This document shows, one piece after another, positions 8,599 through 16,287 of a DNA stretch of 50,390 nt. Source of the stretch: Paracoccus shandongensis (GTDB lineage Bacteria > Pseudomonadota > Alphaproteobacteria > Rhodobacterales > Rhodobacteraceae); contig NZ_JAFLRK010000024.1 in assembly GCF_017315735.1 (NCBI RefSeq), positions 1-50,390 of the forward strand, in the 5' to 3' direction. The translations under genes were made by a program, and so were the position numbers. Numbering within the stretch: position 1 is the first letter of the stretch; every line of letters starts with the position of its first letter. The notes beneath the pieces are model-generated. The model saw only the letters and a program-made list of their open reading frames with translations. It did not search any database and had not been told where the DNA came from.

Positions 8599-9243
8599 AT
8601 GACGAAAACTCAATCGCTTGTTCAGGGGCGCAAGTTCGCGCAGGTGGTCCGGGGCGCTGGCGCCGTTTTCCTGCGCGACGGCTTTGCCGGGGCCAGCGTC
8701 GATGACATCGCGCGCACCGCGCAGGTGTCCAAGGCGACGATCTACAGCTATTTCCCCGACAAGGCGCTGATGTTCCAGGAAGCCATGCGGGCCGAAATCG
8801 CGCGGATGGAAGGCAGCTTGACCCTGGACATCGACCCGGACCTGCCGCCGGACCGGGGCGTGCCGCAGATCACCGCCCGGGCCGCGGAATGGATGGCCGA
8901 TCCGCACCGGGTCAGCCTGTGCCGCGCCCTTCTGGCCGAGGCGCCGCGCTTTGCCGATCTTGTGCTTCTGTTCCAGGACAGCCTGTCGCGGATGCTGCGC
9001 GACCCGGTCCGGGCGCATCTGGACCGATGGGCCCGGGCAGGGCTTCTGGCGATCGACGACACCGACCTTGCGGCCAGGCAGCTGGTCGGCCTGTCGGGGG
9101 CGCATTGCTCGCTTCACCTGCTGGGAATGCCGCAGGCGGCTTCGGCCATCCGCACCGATGCCCGGGACGCTGCCATCCTGTTCCTGCGCGCCTTTGCGCC
9201 GGTCCCGCGCCAGGACCGGCGGCGCAGCGCCGGGACGCGCTGA
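8599..9243 (+). CDS. TetR/AcrR family transcriptional regulator
   Basis: 214 aa. The N-terminal helix-turn-helix domain (about residues 10-60) is typical: GAGAVFLRDGFAGASVDDIARTAQVSKATIYSYFPDKALMF in composite, with the recognition helix at VSKATIYSYF. The C-terminal ligand-binding domain has no recognisable specificity; it ends in a basic tail. The ATG at 8599 is preferred over the TTG six bases upstream. No ribosome binding site is obvious. A 7-bp inverted repeat (8541-8547 with 8580-8586) lies directly upstream. The divergent amino-acid dehydrogenase and the next genes, I78-type lipoproteins, are possible targets, but none is shown. Confidence 0.85.
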   Translation: MTKTQSLVQGRKFAQVVRGAGAVFLRDGFAGASVDDIARTAQVSKATIYSYFPDKALMFQEAMRAEIARMEGSLTLDIDPDLPPDRGVPQITARAAEWMADPHRVSLCRALLAEAPRFADLVLLFQDSLSRMLRDPVRAHLDRWARAGLLAIDDTDLAARQLVGLSGAHCSLHLLGMPQAASAIRTDARDAAILFLRAFAPVPRQDRRRSAGTR

Positions 9244-9345
9244 TGCAAACGTGAAAATCGCCGCGCCTTCTCAAGCCCCTGCGCGGCCTGTATCATCGGC
9301 ACCCGAGCCCGCGACAGACGGGCGCCGCCCGAGGGAAAGACGATC

Positions 9346-9708
9346 ATGACGCCTATCAAGTTTCTGCTGCCCCTGCTTGCCGCCACGGCCCTGGTGTCGG
9401 GCTGCATGGCCCCGGCGCCCGCGCCCGCGCCCATGCCGGAACCTGCCCCCGTGGCCTATGTCCCGCCCGCCCCGGAGCCCGTCCTGGGGGTCGCCGGCCT
9501 GACCGAGCGCAAGCCGGATCTGTGCGGGGCCACCAAGAACTATGCCTCGGCCGTGGGCCAGCCGGGCAGCGTGATCCCGACGCTGGGCATCACCAAGGAC
9601 TACCGGGTTGTCGAATACCGCGGGATCGAGCCGCAGGAATACGACCCCAACCGGATCGTCTTCCGCCTGGACGCGGCAGGCACCATCACCAACGTCGATT
9701 GCGGATGA
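9346..9708 (+). CDS. Lipoprotein with a peptidase inhibitor I78-like domain (first of a pair)
   Basis: 120 aa. The signal peptide ends in the lipobox LVSGC, followed by a Pro/Ala/Glu-rich spacer, as expected for an anchored lipoprotein. The folded part (about residues 55-120) begins DLCGA, passes through a VGQPGS motif and ends with IVFRLDAAGTITNVDCG. This order (D-x-C-G, VGQP, R-x-x-x-D-x-x-G-x-I-x-x-V-x-C) is that of the I78 serine-protease inhibitor family, whose known members inhibit elastase or subtilisin-like enzymes. It is likely a periplasmic or surface inhibitor of self or foreign proteases. It is coupled to a second copy. Confidence 0.78.
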   Translation: MTPIKFLLPLLAATALVSGCMAPAPAPAPMPEPAPVAYVPPAPEPVLGVAGLTERKPDLCGATKNYASAVGQPGSVIPTLGITKDYRVVEYRGIEPQEYDPNRIVFRLDAAGTITNVDCG

Positions 9709-9998
9709 CCCTCATGAACGCCAAAGCCCTGATCCTCGGACTGTCCGCCGCTGCCCTGCTGGCAGCCTGCGAACCGATGCCTGTCGAACCCCTGCCCGAC
9801 GCGCCGCCCGATGATTGCCGCGCCTCGGCCTATCAGGGGCTGGTGGGCCAGCCCATTTCGGTGCTGGCCGCCATGACCTTTCCCATCGGCACCCGCCAGA
9901 TCGGCCCGAACGATCCCGTTACCTCGGACTTCCGGCCCGATCGGCTGAACATCGAATACGGGCAGGCCGGCCGGATCGAGAAGGTCAGCTGCTACTAG
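9705..9998 (+). CDS. Lipoprotein with a peptidase inhibitor I78-like domain (second of a pair)
   Basis: 97 aa. The ATG at 9705 overlaps the stop of the first I78 gene (ATGA); an ATG at 9714 is equally possible and leaves the signal peptide intact. The lipobox is LLAAC. The domain shows DDCRASAYQGLVGQP, then TSDFRPDRLNIEYGQAGRI and a final VSCY, so both conserved Cys of the I78 family are kept. It is closer to the family consensus than its neighbour, so the pair is probably an old duplication. Both should face the periplasm. Confidence 0.78.
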   Translation: MTLMNAKALILGLSAAALLAACEPMPVEPLPDAPPDDCRASAYQGLVGQPISVLAAMTFPIGTRQIGPNDPVTSDFRPDRLNIEYGQAGRIEKVSCY

Positions 9999-10052
9999 GC
10001 GGCGGCCTTTTCGGCATTGCCACGCGGGCGGCGGGCTGTCACCATCCTGTTC

Positions 10053-10388
10053 ATGATGGATGCAGGCCCGCCGTTTCATGCCGCCCCGGATCGCGTCGTC
10101 TTCGACCGGGCGGAACTGTCGCTGATCCTGTCGGTCTATGGCCGCTTCGTCGCGGCGGGCGAGTGGCGCGATTATGCCATGTCCTTCCTGCGCGACGCCG
10201 CCGTCTTCAGCGTCTTCCGCCGCGCGGCCGAACATCCCCTGTATCGCATCGAGAAACGCCCCCGCCTGCGCGCGGCCCAGGGCGCCTATGCCGTGATCGC
10301 CATGGACGGGCGCATCCTGAAGCGCGGGCATGACCTGGCCCAGGTGCTGCGGGTCTTCGACAAGGCGCTGATCCGCGCGGTGGACTAG
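10053..10388 (+). CDS. DUF2794 protein
   Basis: 111 aa, small and soluble. It matches the alphaproteobacterial DUF2794 family through the run FDRAELSLILSVYGRFVAAG, then WRDYAMSFLRDAAVFSVFRR and ILKRGHDLAQVLRV. No activity is known for the family. I start it at the ATG at 10053 (an adjacent ATG at 10056 also fits) because the longer frame adds an Arg-rich, family-unlike stretch. It ends tail to tail with hrpB: the four bases CTAG at 10385-10388 hold the stop of both genes. Confidence 0.8.
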   Translation: MMDAGPPFHAAPDRVVFDRAELSLILSVYGRFVAAGEWRDYAMSFLRDAAVFSVFRRAAEHPLYRIEKRPRLRAAQGAYAVIAMDGRILKRGHDLAQVLRVFDKALIRAVD

Positions 10389-12844
10389 GTGCCGCGCGGC
10401 TTGGCCCTGGTGGTGGGATCGGCCTCGCGCGGATCCTCGGGCCAGGGGTGGCGGGGATAGCGGCCGCGCATGTCCTTTCGGACATCGGCATAGGAGGACG
10501 CCCAGAACCCCGGCAGATCGGTCGTCACCTGCACGGGCTTGCTGCCCGGCGACAGCAGGCTGATGCGCAGGGGCCGCCCGCCCACGACCGGATGGCGCGT
10601 CACGCCGAACAGCTCCTGCAAGCGCAGCTCGATCGAGGGCTGCTCGTGGTCATAATCAATGGGCACCTTGCGGCCCAGAGGCGTGGTGAAATGCGCCGGA
10701 ACGTCGCGGTCCAGCCGCTGCTGGCCGTCCCAGCCGATCCGGGCCTTCAGCGGTTCGGCCAGATCCAGCCCGCGCAGATCGGCCAGCGTCCGGGTGCGCC
10801 CCAGCCAGGGCAGCAGCCAGTCCGCATCCGCCAGCAAGGCCCCATCATCGACCGGCCCCAGGTCCGGCAACAGCGCGATCCGCGCCCGCAACCGGGCCGC
10901 AGCCGGGGTCCAGGTCAGCCCGTCCAGCCGCAGCCCTTCCAATGCGGCCAGCGCAATGGCCCCTTCCGGCGCATCCGTCCAGGCCCGATCCGACAGGACC
11001 AGCGCCCCCAGCCGGTCCTGCACCCGCGCCAGCACCCGCGCCTCGCGCCGCGACCATTCGCAAATCTCGACCGTCTCGATCCGGTCGCCATGCAGCGCGC
11101 GCAGATCGGCCTCGGACAGGCGGGCGGCCATGCGGATCCGCGCCTCGCGTGCATCCCCATCCAGATCGGCGGCCACGACCAGCCGCTGCCCGGCCATGGG
11201 ATCACCGGCGTCCATCACCGCACCCTTGCCGCCCGACAGGACAAAGCGCGGATCATCCCCCTTGCGCCGCAGCCCGATCCGGTCGGGATAGGCCAGCGAG
11301 ACGACCCCTCCCAGTTCTTCTTCACTCAAGTATCCTCGGGGGGTGCGGGGGGCAGAAGGCCCCCCGCCGTCGCGGGACGCAACAAGACGCCGCAGCCGCG
11401 CGGCCTCGTCCCGGATCTGCTGGACCACCGCCCGGTTCGCCTCATAAGGGTGCCGCGCCGCAAAGCCCTTGGGGTCGCGCAGCGCCGCCAGCCGCAGCGC
11501 CAGATCAACCGGCGCGCCGCGCAGGGGATAGCGGTTCGACAGCAGCGCGGCCAGATCCGCCGCCCCGGGCCCCGCGCGCAGCAGCATATGCGCCAGACGC
11601 GGATGCAAGGGCAGCCGCGACAGGGCGCGCCCGTGATCGGTGATGCGGCCCCCGGCGTCCAGCGCCTCAAGCCCTCGCAGCAAGGCCCGCGCCTCGGACA
11701 GGGCACCTTCAGGTGGGGGCGTCAGGAAGGCCAGATCGCCCGGCTCCGCCCCCCAGGCCGCCAGTTCCAGCGCAAGGCCTGCCAGATCGGCCACCGCGAT
11801 CTCGGGCGGGGCGAAGGCGGGCAGCGCGCCTTCCTCGGCCCGCGCCCACATCCGGTAACAGATGCCCGGCGCCACGCGGCCCGCGCGGCCCCGGCGCTGG
11901 TCGGCCTCGGCCCGGCTGACGCGCTCCGTGACCAGCCGCGACATGCCCGACCCCGGGTCAACCTTTGCCCGCCGCGCCCGGCCCGCATCGACCACCACCC
12001 GCACCGCCGGAATGGTCAAGGATGTTTCCGCAATCGCCGTCGCCAGCACGATCCGCCGCCGCGCGCCGGGCGGGGCCAGCGCCGCCCGCTGCTCGGCAGG
12101 CTTCAGCGCGCCGTAAAGCGGCAGCACTTCGCACCCATTGCCAAGCTGCGCCATCACCCGCCGGATCTCGCCCTCGCCCGGCAGGAAGGCCAACACCGTG
12201 CCGCCGGTATCCCGCGTCTCGGCCTCGGCCTGCATGATCAGCCGCGCGGCCTCATCCACCAGCCGCGCGCCCGCAGGCAGCGGCCTGGGCAGCCAGCGGG
12301 TTTCCACCGGAAAGGCGCGGCCCTCGGACCGGATCACCGGCGCGCCGTCCAGCAGCGCCGCCACCGGCTCGGCATCCAGCGTGGCCGACATGACCAGCAC
12401 CGCCAGATCCTCGCGCAGCGCGCCCTTCGCCTCCCACACCAGGGCCAGGCCCAGGTCGGCATTCAGGCTGCGTTCGTGGAATTCGTCGAAGATCACGCAG
12501 CCGATGCCCTCCAGCGCGGGATCGGACTGGATCATCCGCGTCAGGATGCCCTCGGTCACGACCTCGATCCGGCTGCCCGCGACCGATTCGCCGCGCATCC
12601 GGTATCCGACGCGCGCGCCCACGGGTTCGCCCAACTGCTCGGCCAGACGTTCCGCCGCAGCCCGCGCCGCCAGCCGGCGCGGCTCCAGCATGACGATGCG
12701 GCCCGCCACCCGGTCCAGCAGCGCCAGGGGTACCCGCGTGGTCTTCCCCGCGCCCGGGGGCGCGACCAGCACCGCCCGGCCCTGCGCAGCCAGCGCCTCG
12801 CACAGGGCGGGCAAAACATCGTCGACAGGCAACCGATCCAGCAT
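10385..12844 (-). CDS. hrpB: ATP-dependent helicase HrpB
   Basis: 819 aa, a DEAH/RHA-type helicase of the bacterial HrpB family, whose physiological substrate is not settled. Seen in order: Walker A APPGAGKTTR near residue 30, motif II IFDEFH, motif III MSATL, then the second RecA domain with ATAIAETSLTIP and the motif VI region QRRGRAGR, the helicase-associated domain, and the HrpB C-terminal region. I start at the ATG at 12844 rather than six codons upstream. Residues 493-510 are encoded by a copy of the hairpin repeat found between genes elsewhere in this window and look inserted between two conserved blocks. Confidence 0.92.
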   Translation of the reverse strand: MLDRLPVDDVLPALCEALAAQGRAVLVAPPGAGKTTRVPLALLDRVAGRIVMLEPRRLAARAAAERLAEQLGEPVGARVGYRMRGESVAGSRIEVVTEGILTRMIQSDPALEGIGCVIFDEFHERSLNADLGLALVWEAKGALREDLAVLVMSATLDAEPVAALLDGAPVIRSEGRAFPVETRWLPRPLPAGARLVDEAARLIMQAEAETRDTGGTVLAFLPGEGEIRRVMAQLGNGCEVLPLYGALKPAEQRAALAPPGARRRIVLATAIAETSLTIPAVRVVVDAGRARRAKVDPGSGMSRLVTERVSRAEADQRRGRAGRVAPGICYRMWARAEEGALPAFAPPEIAVADLAGLALELAAWGAEPGDLAFLTPPPEGALSEARALLRGLEALDAGGRITDHGRALSRLPLHPRLAHMLLRAGPGAADLAALLSNRYPLRGAPVDLALRLAALRDPKGFAARHPYEANRAVVQQIRDEAARLRRLVASRDGGGPSAPRTPRGYLSEEELGGVVSLAYPDRIGLRRKGDDPRFVLSGGKGAVMDAGDPMAGQRLVVAADLDGDAREARIRMAARLSEADLRALHGDRIETVEICEWSRREARVLARVQDRLGALVLSDRAWTDAPEGAIALAALEGLRLDGLTWTPAAARLRARIALLPDLGPVDDGALLADADWLLPWLGRTRTLADLRGLDLAEPLKARIGWDGQQRLDRDVPAHFTTPLGRKVPIDYDHEQPSIELRLQELFGVTRHPVVGGRPLRISLLSPGSKPVQVTTDLPGFWASSYADVRKDMRGRYPRHPWPEDPREADPTTRAKPRGT
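11314..11367 (-). repeat. Hairpin repeat copy H, inside the hrpB coding region
   Basis: In the hrpB sense strand this reads hairpin GCGGGGGG-7 nt-CCCCCCGC, then ACCCCCCGA, GGATACTTGA and GTGAAGAAGAA. It matches copy G at 45584-45636 block by block, in the same order. It is translated in frame with no stop (residues 493-510 of HrpB, ending LSEEE). The other copies are all intergenic. Confidence 0.72.
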
Positions 12845-12956
12845 CCCCGCGTTATGTCGCAACGGCGGGCCAAGCGGAACCCCGGCCCGCCGCCCTGTTC
12901 AAACCCATCCCCGGATCCTATCTTCCGGCAAAGACAACGGAAAAACGGCAGGCGGC

Positions 12957-14324
12957 ATGGGTATCGGCAGCAGCATGATGGCAGGCATCGGCTTGGGCGA
13001 TCCGGTGATCCGGCTGGGCGTCACCGGCCTGTCGCGCGCGGGCAAGACGGTGTTCATCACGTCCCTGGTGGCGAACCTGATGGACCGGGGCCGGATGCAC
13101 GCCCTGCGCGCGGCGGCCGATGGCTCGATCAAGGCCGCCTGGCTGCAACCGCAGCCCGACGACACCATCCCGCGCTTCGATTTCGAACGCCACCTGGCCG
13201 CCCTGACCGGACCCGCGCCGCATTGGCCGGAAGGGACGCGCCATGTCAGCCAGTTGCGCCTGTCCCTGCGCCTGGACGCGCGCGGGTTGCTGGGCGGGCT
13301 GACCGGCCCGCGCACCGTGCATCTGGACATCGTCGATTACCCCGGCGAATGGCTGCTGGACCTGCGGCTGATGGAGCGGGACTTTTCCGAATGGTCGGCC
13401 GAGGTTCTGGACCGCATGGAAGGCCGCCCCGGCGCGGACGGCTATCACGCCGCGCTGAATGGCCTGGACCCCGACCGCTTCGACGAACCCACCGCGCAGC
13501 GGCTGGCCCAGACCTATACCGCCCACCTGCACGCCGCGCGCGAGGCGGGCTGGTCCGACTGCACCCCCGGCCGCTTCCTGATCCCCGGAGAGATGGAGGG
13601 TTCCCCCGCCCTGACCTTCGCCCCCCTGCCCGCGCGCTTCGCCGAAGGCCGGTTGCACAGGGAATTCCGCCGCCGCTTCGATGCCTACAAGTCGCGCGTG
13701 GTGAAACCCTTCTTCCGCGAACATTTCGCCCGCATCGACCGCCAGGTGGTGCTGGTCGATGTGCTGGGCGCGATCCACCAGGGGCCAAGGGCGGTCGAGG
13801 ACATGCGCCGCGCCATGGCCGACGTGCTGACCGCCTTTCGCCCCGGCCGCGCGGGCTGGCTGGCGCAACTGCTGGGCACGCGGCGGGTCGAACGCATCCT
13901 GTTCGCCGCGACAAAGGCCGACCACCTGCACCATGTCCAGCACAATCGCCTGACCGCGATCCTGTCGGCCATGCTGCGCGAGGCCCGCGACCGCGCCGAT
14001 TTCAGCGGCGCCCGGACCGAGGCCATGTCCATCGCCGCCCTGCGCGCCACGACCGAGGACGTGATCCGCCAGGACGGCCAGGAATTGCCCGCCGTGCGGG
14101 GCCGCCTGATGGACGGGCGGCAGGCGGCCTTTTACCCGGGCGAACTGCCCGCCGATCCCGCCGCCCTGCTGCATCCCGCCCGCGACGGCGCGCCCGGCTG
14201 GCTGGACGGCGACTATGCCATCATGAACTTCGCCCCCGCCCCCATGACCGCGCGGCCCGGCGACGGCCCGCCGCATATCCGCCTGGACCGGGCCGCAGAC
14301 TTCCTGATCGGAGACCGGCTATGA
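12957..14324 (+). CDS. ycjX: YcjX family P-loop GTPase-like protein
   Basis: 455 aa of the YcjX (DUF463) family of large P-loop NTPases. The Walker A motif GLSRAGKT is at residues 24-31. Further marks are VHLDIVDYPGEWLLDL (a G3-like D-x-P-G-E), a later VLVDVLGAIHQGP and the FAATKADHLHHVQH segment (a T-K-A-D specificity motif). Homologues are linked to envelope or phage-shock-type stress and usually pair with a YcjF membrane protein, as here: the stop overlaps the next start (ATGA). The biochemical role remains poorly known. The ATG at 12957 gives the expected family length. Confidence 0.88.
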   Translation: MGIGSSMMAGIGLGDPVIRLGVTGLSRAGKTVFITSLVANLMDRGRMHALRAAADGSIKAAWLQPQPDDTIPRFDFERHLAALTGPAPHWPEGTRHVSQLRLSLRLDARGLLGGLTGPRTVHLDIVDYPGEWLLDLRLMERDFSEWSAEVLDRMEGRPGADGYHAALNGLDPDRFDEPTAQRLAQTYTAHLHAAREAGWSDCTPGRFLIPGEMEGSPALTFAPLPARFAEGRLHREFRRRFDAYKSRVVKPFFREHFARIDRQVVLVDVLGAIHQGPRAVEDMRRAMADVLTAFRPGRAGWLAQLLGTRRVERILFAATKADHLHHVQHNRLTAILSAMLREARDRADFSGARTEAMSIAALRATTEDVIRQDGQELPAVRGRLMDGRQAAFYPGELPADPAALLHPARDGAPGWLDGDYAIMNFAPAPMTARPGDGPPHIRLDRAADFLIGDRL

Positions 14325-15376
14325 GCGACACCCCTCGCCGCGGCCCCGTGCTGATCGAACTGGACGCGCCCGCCGACGACCCCCGCCCCGGCCCCGCGTC
14401 CGAGGCGCGCGACGACGCGCTGAGCCCCGCCGACGCCCCGCCCATCGACGCGGCAGACCCCCACCTGCCCCGCCCCCGCACGATGGAGATGGTGACACGC
14501 CTTGTCGGCCGCCCGCCGTCCAGGCTGACACGCTTCTTCATCAACTCGGGCGTGGCGCTGTTCACCTTCCTGCTGTCCATCGCCGCGCTGAACTTCATCA
14601 ACGACCTCTTGACCCGCTATCCGGTGCTGGGCTGGATCGGGGTCGCGCTGTTCGCGTTGTTCACGCTGGCAGCGCTTGGCATGGCCTGGCGCGAATACCG
14701 GGCATGGGCGCGGTTCGCGAAGATCGACGCGATCCAGCGGCAAGCAGGCGCGGCCCTGGCCGAGGACAGCATGGACAAGGCCCGCGCCGTGACGGACGGG
14801 TTGCTGGCGCTGTACCGCGACCGCCCGGAACTGGACTGGCCGCGCAAGCGCCTGGCCGACAACCGGGGCGACGCCTTCGACGCGCGCACCCTGCTGACCA
14901 TGGCGGAAACCGAACTGCTGGCGGGCCTTGACCAGCAGGCGCGCCGCGAGATCGAGGCCGCGGCCCGCACCGTGGCCGCCGCGACCGCGCTGATCCCCAT
15001 GGCCCTGGCCGATGTCGCCGCCGCCTTGGCTGCGAACCTGCGGATGATCCGGCGCATGGCCGAGATCTATGGCGGCCGCGCGGGGGCCGTGGGCGGCTGG
15101 CGGCTGGCGCGCACGGTCATCACCCATCTGGTCGCCACCGGCGCGGTCGCGGCGGGCGACGACCTGATCCACACCGTCGCGGGCGGCGGAATCATGGCGA
15201 AGCTGTCGAAACGCTTTGGCGAAGGCGTCGTCAACGGCGCGCTGACCGCCCGCGTGGGCATCGCCGCGATGGAGGTCTGCCGCCCCCTGCCCTTCATCGC
15301 CCAGCCGCGCCCCAAGGTCGGCAACCTGGTCACGCGCGGGCTGCGCGGGCTGTTCGGACCCGACGAACGCGGCTAG
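14321..15376 (+). CDS. YcjF-type membrane protein (DUF697)
   Basis: 351 aa. A Pro/Asp-rich cytoplasmic N-terminus (about 65 residues) is followed by two hydrophobic segments (around VALFTFLLSIAALNFIN and IGVALFALFTLAALGM), then a helical domain and the DUF697 region with TAVAATALIPMALADV-like sequence and a Gly-rich helix near GGRAGAVGGW. This is the layout of YcjF/TIGR01620 proteins, partners of YcjX. It is translationally coupled to ycjX by a four-base overlap, so the two probably form one inner-membrane complex. It may serve in membrane stress, which is inferred from the family. Confidence 0.85.
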   Translation: MSDTPRRGPVLIELDAPADDPRPGPASEARDDALSPADAPPIDAADPHLPRPRTMEMVTRLVGRPPSRLTRFFINSGVALFTFLLSIAALNFINDLLTRYPVLGWIGVALFALFTLAALGMAWREYRAWARFAKIDAIQRQAGAALAEDSMDKARAVTDGLLALYRDRPELDWPRKRLADNRGDAFDARTLLTMAETELLAGLDQQARREIEAAARTVAAATALIPMALADVAAALAANLRMIRRMAEIYGGRAGAVGGWRLARTVITHLVATGAVAAGDDLIHTVAGGGIMAKLSKRFGEGVVNGALTARVGIAAMEVCRPLPFIAQPRPKVGNLVTRGLRGLFGPDERG

Positions 15377-15402
15377 AACCGTCCCGAAAAGGGGGGCAGC
15401 GG

Positions 15403-16239
15403 ATGGCGTTCTTTCTGGGAATAGACGGCGGCGGCACGGGCTGCCGCGCGGCGCTGGCGGATGCGGATGGGCGCATCGTCGGCCAGGGCCAGGGCGGGCC
15501 TGCCAATATCAACACCGATGTCGAGGGTGCTGCGGCCAACATCCTGGCCGCCACCGCCGAGGCTTTGGAGGGCACCGGGGCGGACCCCCGCGACCTGATC
15601 GCCACCCTGGGCCTTGCCGGGGGCACGATCACGGCGGCGGCCGAACGGCTGGCGGGGCTTTTGCCCTTTGCCCGGATGCAGATCGTCAACGACGGCGTGA
15701 CCGCCGCGCGCGGCGCCCTGGGCATGCAGGACGGGATTCTGGCCGCGATCGGCACCGGATCGGTCTTCGCCGTGCAGCGCGGCGGCGATCTGCGCCAGGT
15801 CGGCGGGCGGGGCTTCCGTCTGGGCGACGAAGGATCGGGCGCGGTTCTGGGCCGGACGATCCTGTCCCTGGCCATCAGGGCCGAGGACGGATTCGCCGAC
15901 ATGACCCCCCTGCTGCAACACCTGCTGGAGGAGTTCGGCGGCATCGAGGGCATCATCCGGTTCGCCAACGGGGCGTCGCCTGCGGATTTCGCCCGGCTGG
16001 CCCCGCGCATCGTCGCGGATGACGACCCTGCGGCGCGGCAGGTCTTTGACGCCGCCGTGGCCGATATCCGCCACATCCTGACGGTGCTGCAAGCCGACGC
16101 GCCCCTGCCGGTGGTCTTTCTGGGCGGGCTTGGTCCCGCCTATGCCGCGCGGCTGACCGACTGGCCGCAGCGGGCGGCGATGGGATCCAGCGTCGATGGG
16201 GCCGTGCTGATGGCGCGGCAGATGGCCGGGGCGGCGTGA
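15403..16239 (+). CDS. BadF/BadG/BcrA/BcrD-type kinase, probably glucosamine or N-acetylglucosamine kinase
   Basis: 278 aa of the sugar-kinase/actin ATPase fold. The N-terminal phosphate-1 loop is LGIDGGGTGCRAALAD (residues 5-20), followed by GLAGGT and NDGVTAARGA, with the phosphate-2-like loop AAIGTGSVFAV and then GGRGFRLGDEGSGA. This order is typical of bacterial GlcN/GlcNAc kinases that feed amino-sugar or peptidoglycan-recycling pathways; the exact substrate is not set by sequence. It lies 26 bp after the ycjF-type gene, with a G-rich ribosome binding site, so it may be cotranscribed. No sugar transporter is nearby. Confidence 0.8.
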   Translation: MAFFLGIDGGGTGCRAALADADGRIVGQGQGGPANINTDVEGAAANILAATAEALEGTGADPRDLIATLGLAGGTITAAAERLAGLLPFARMQIVNDGVTAARGALGMQDGILAAIGTGSVFAVQRGGDLRQVGGRGFRLGDEGSGAVLGRTILSLAIRAEDGFADMTPLLQHLLEEFGGIEGIIRFANGASPADFARLAPRIVADDDPAARQVFDAAVADIRHILTVLQADAPLPVVFLGGLGPAYAARLTDWPQRAAMGSSVDGAVLMARQMAGAA

Positions 16240-16287
16240 CCGCCCCCCGCGCCCGCTGCGCTCCGCCCGGATTGCCGCGTCAGCCGG

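Noticed and set aside
10448..12900. Very long + strand open frame opposite hrpB
   Set aside because: The translation is a low-complexity Gln/Arg/Pro/His run without domains, while the minus strand encodes full HrpB motifs.
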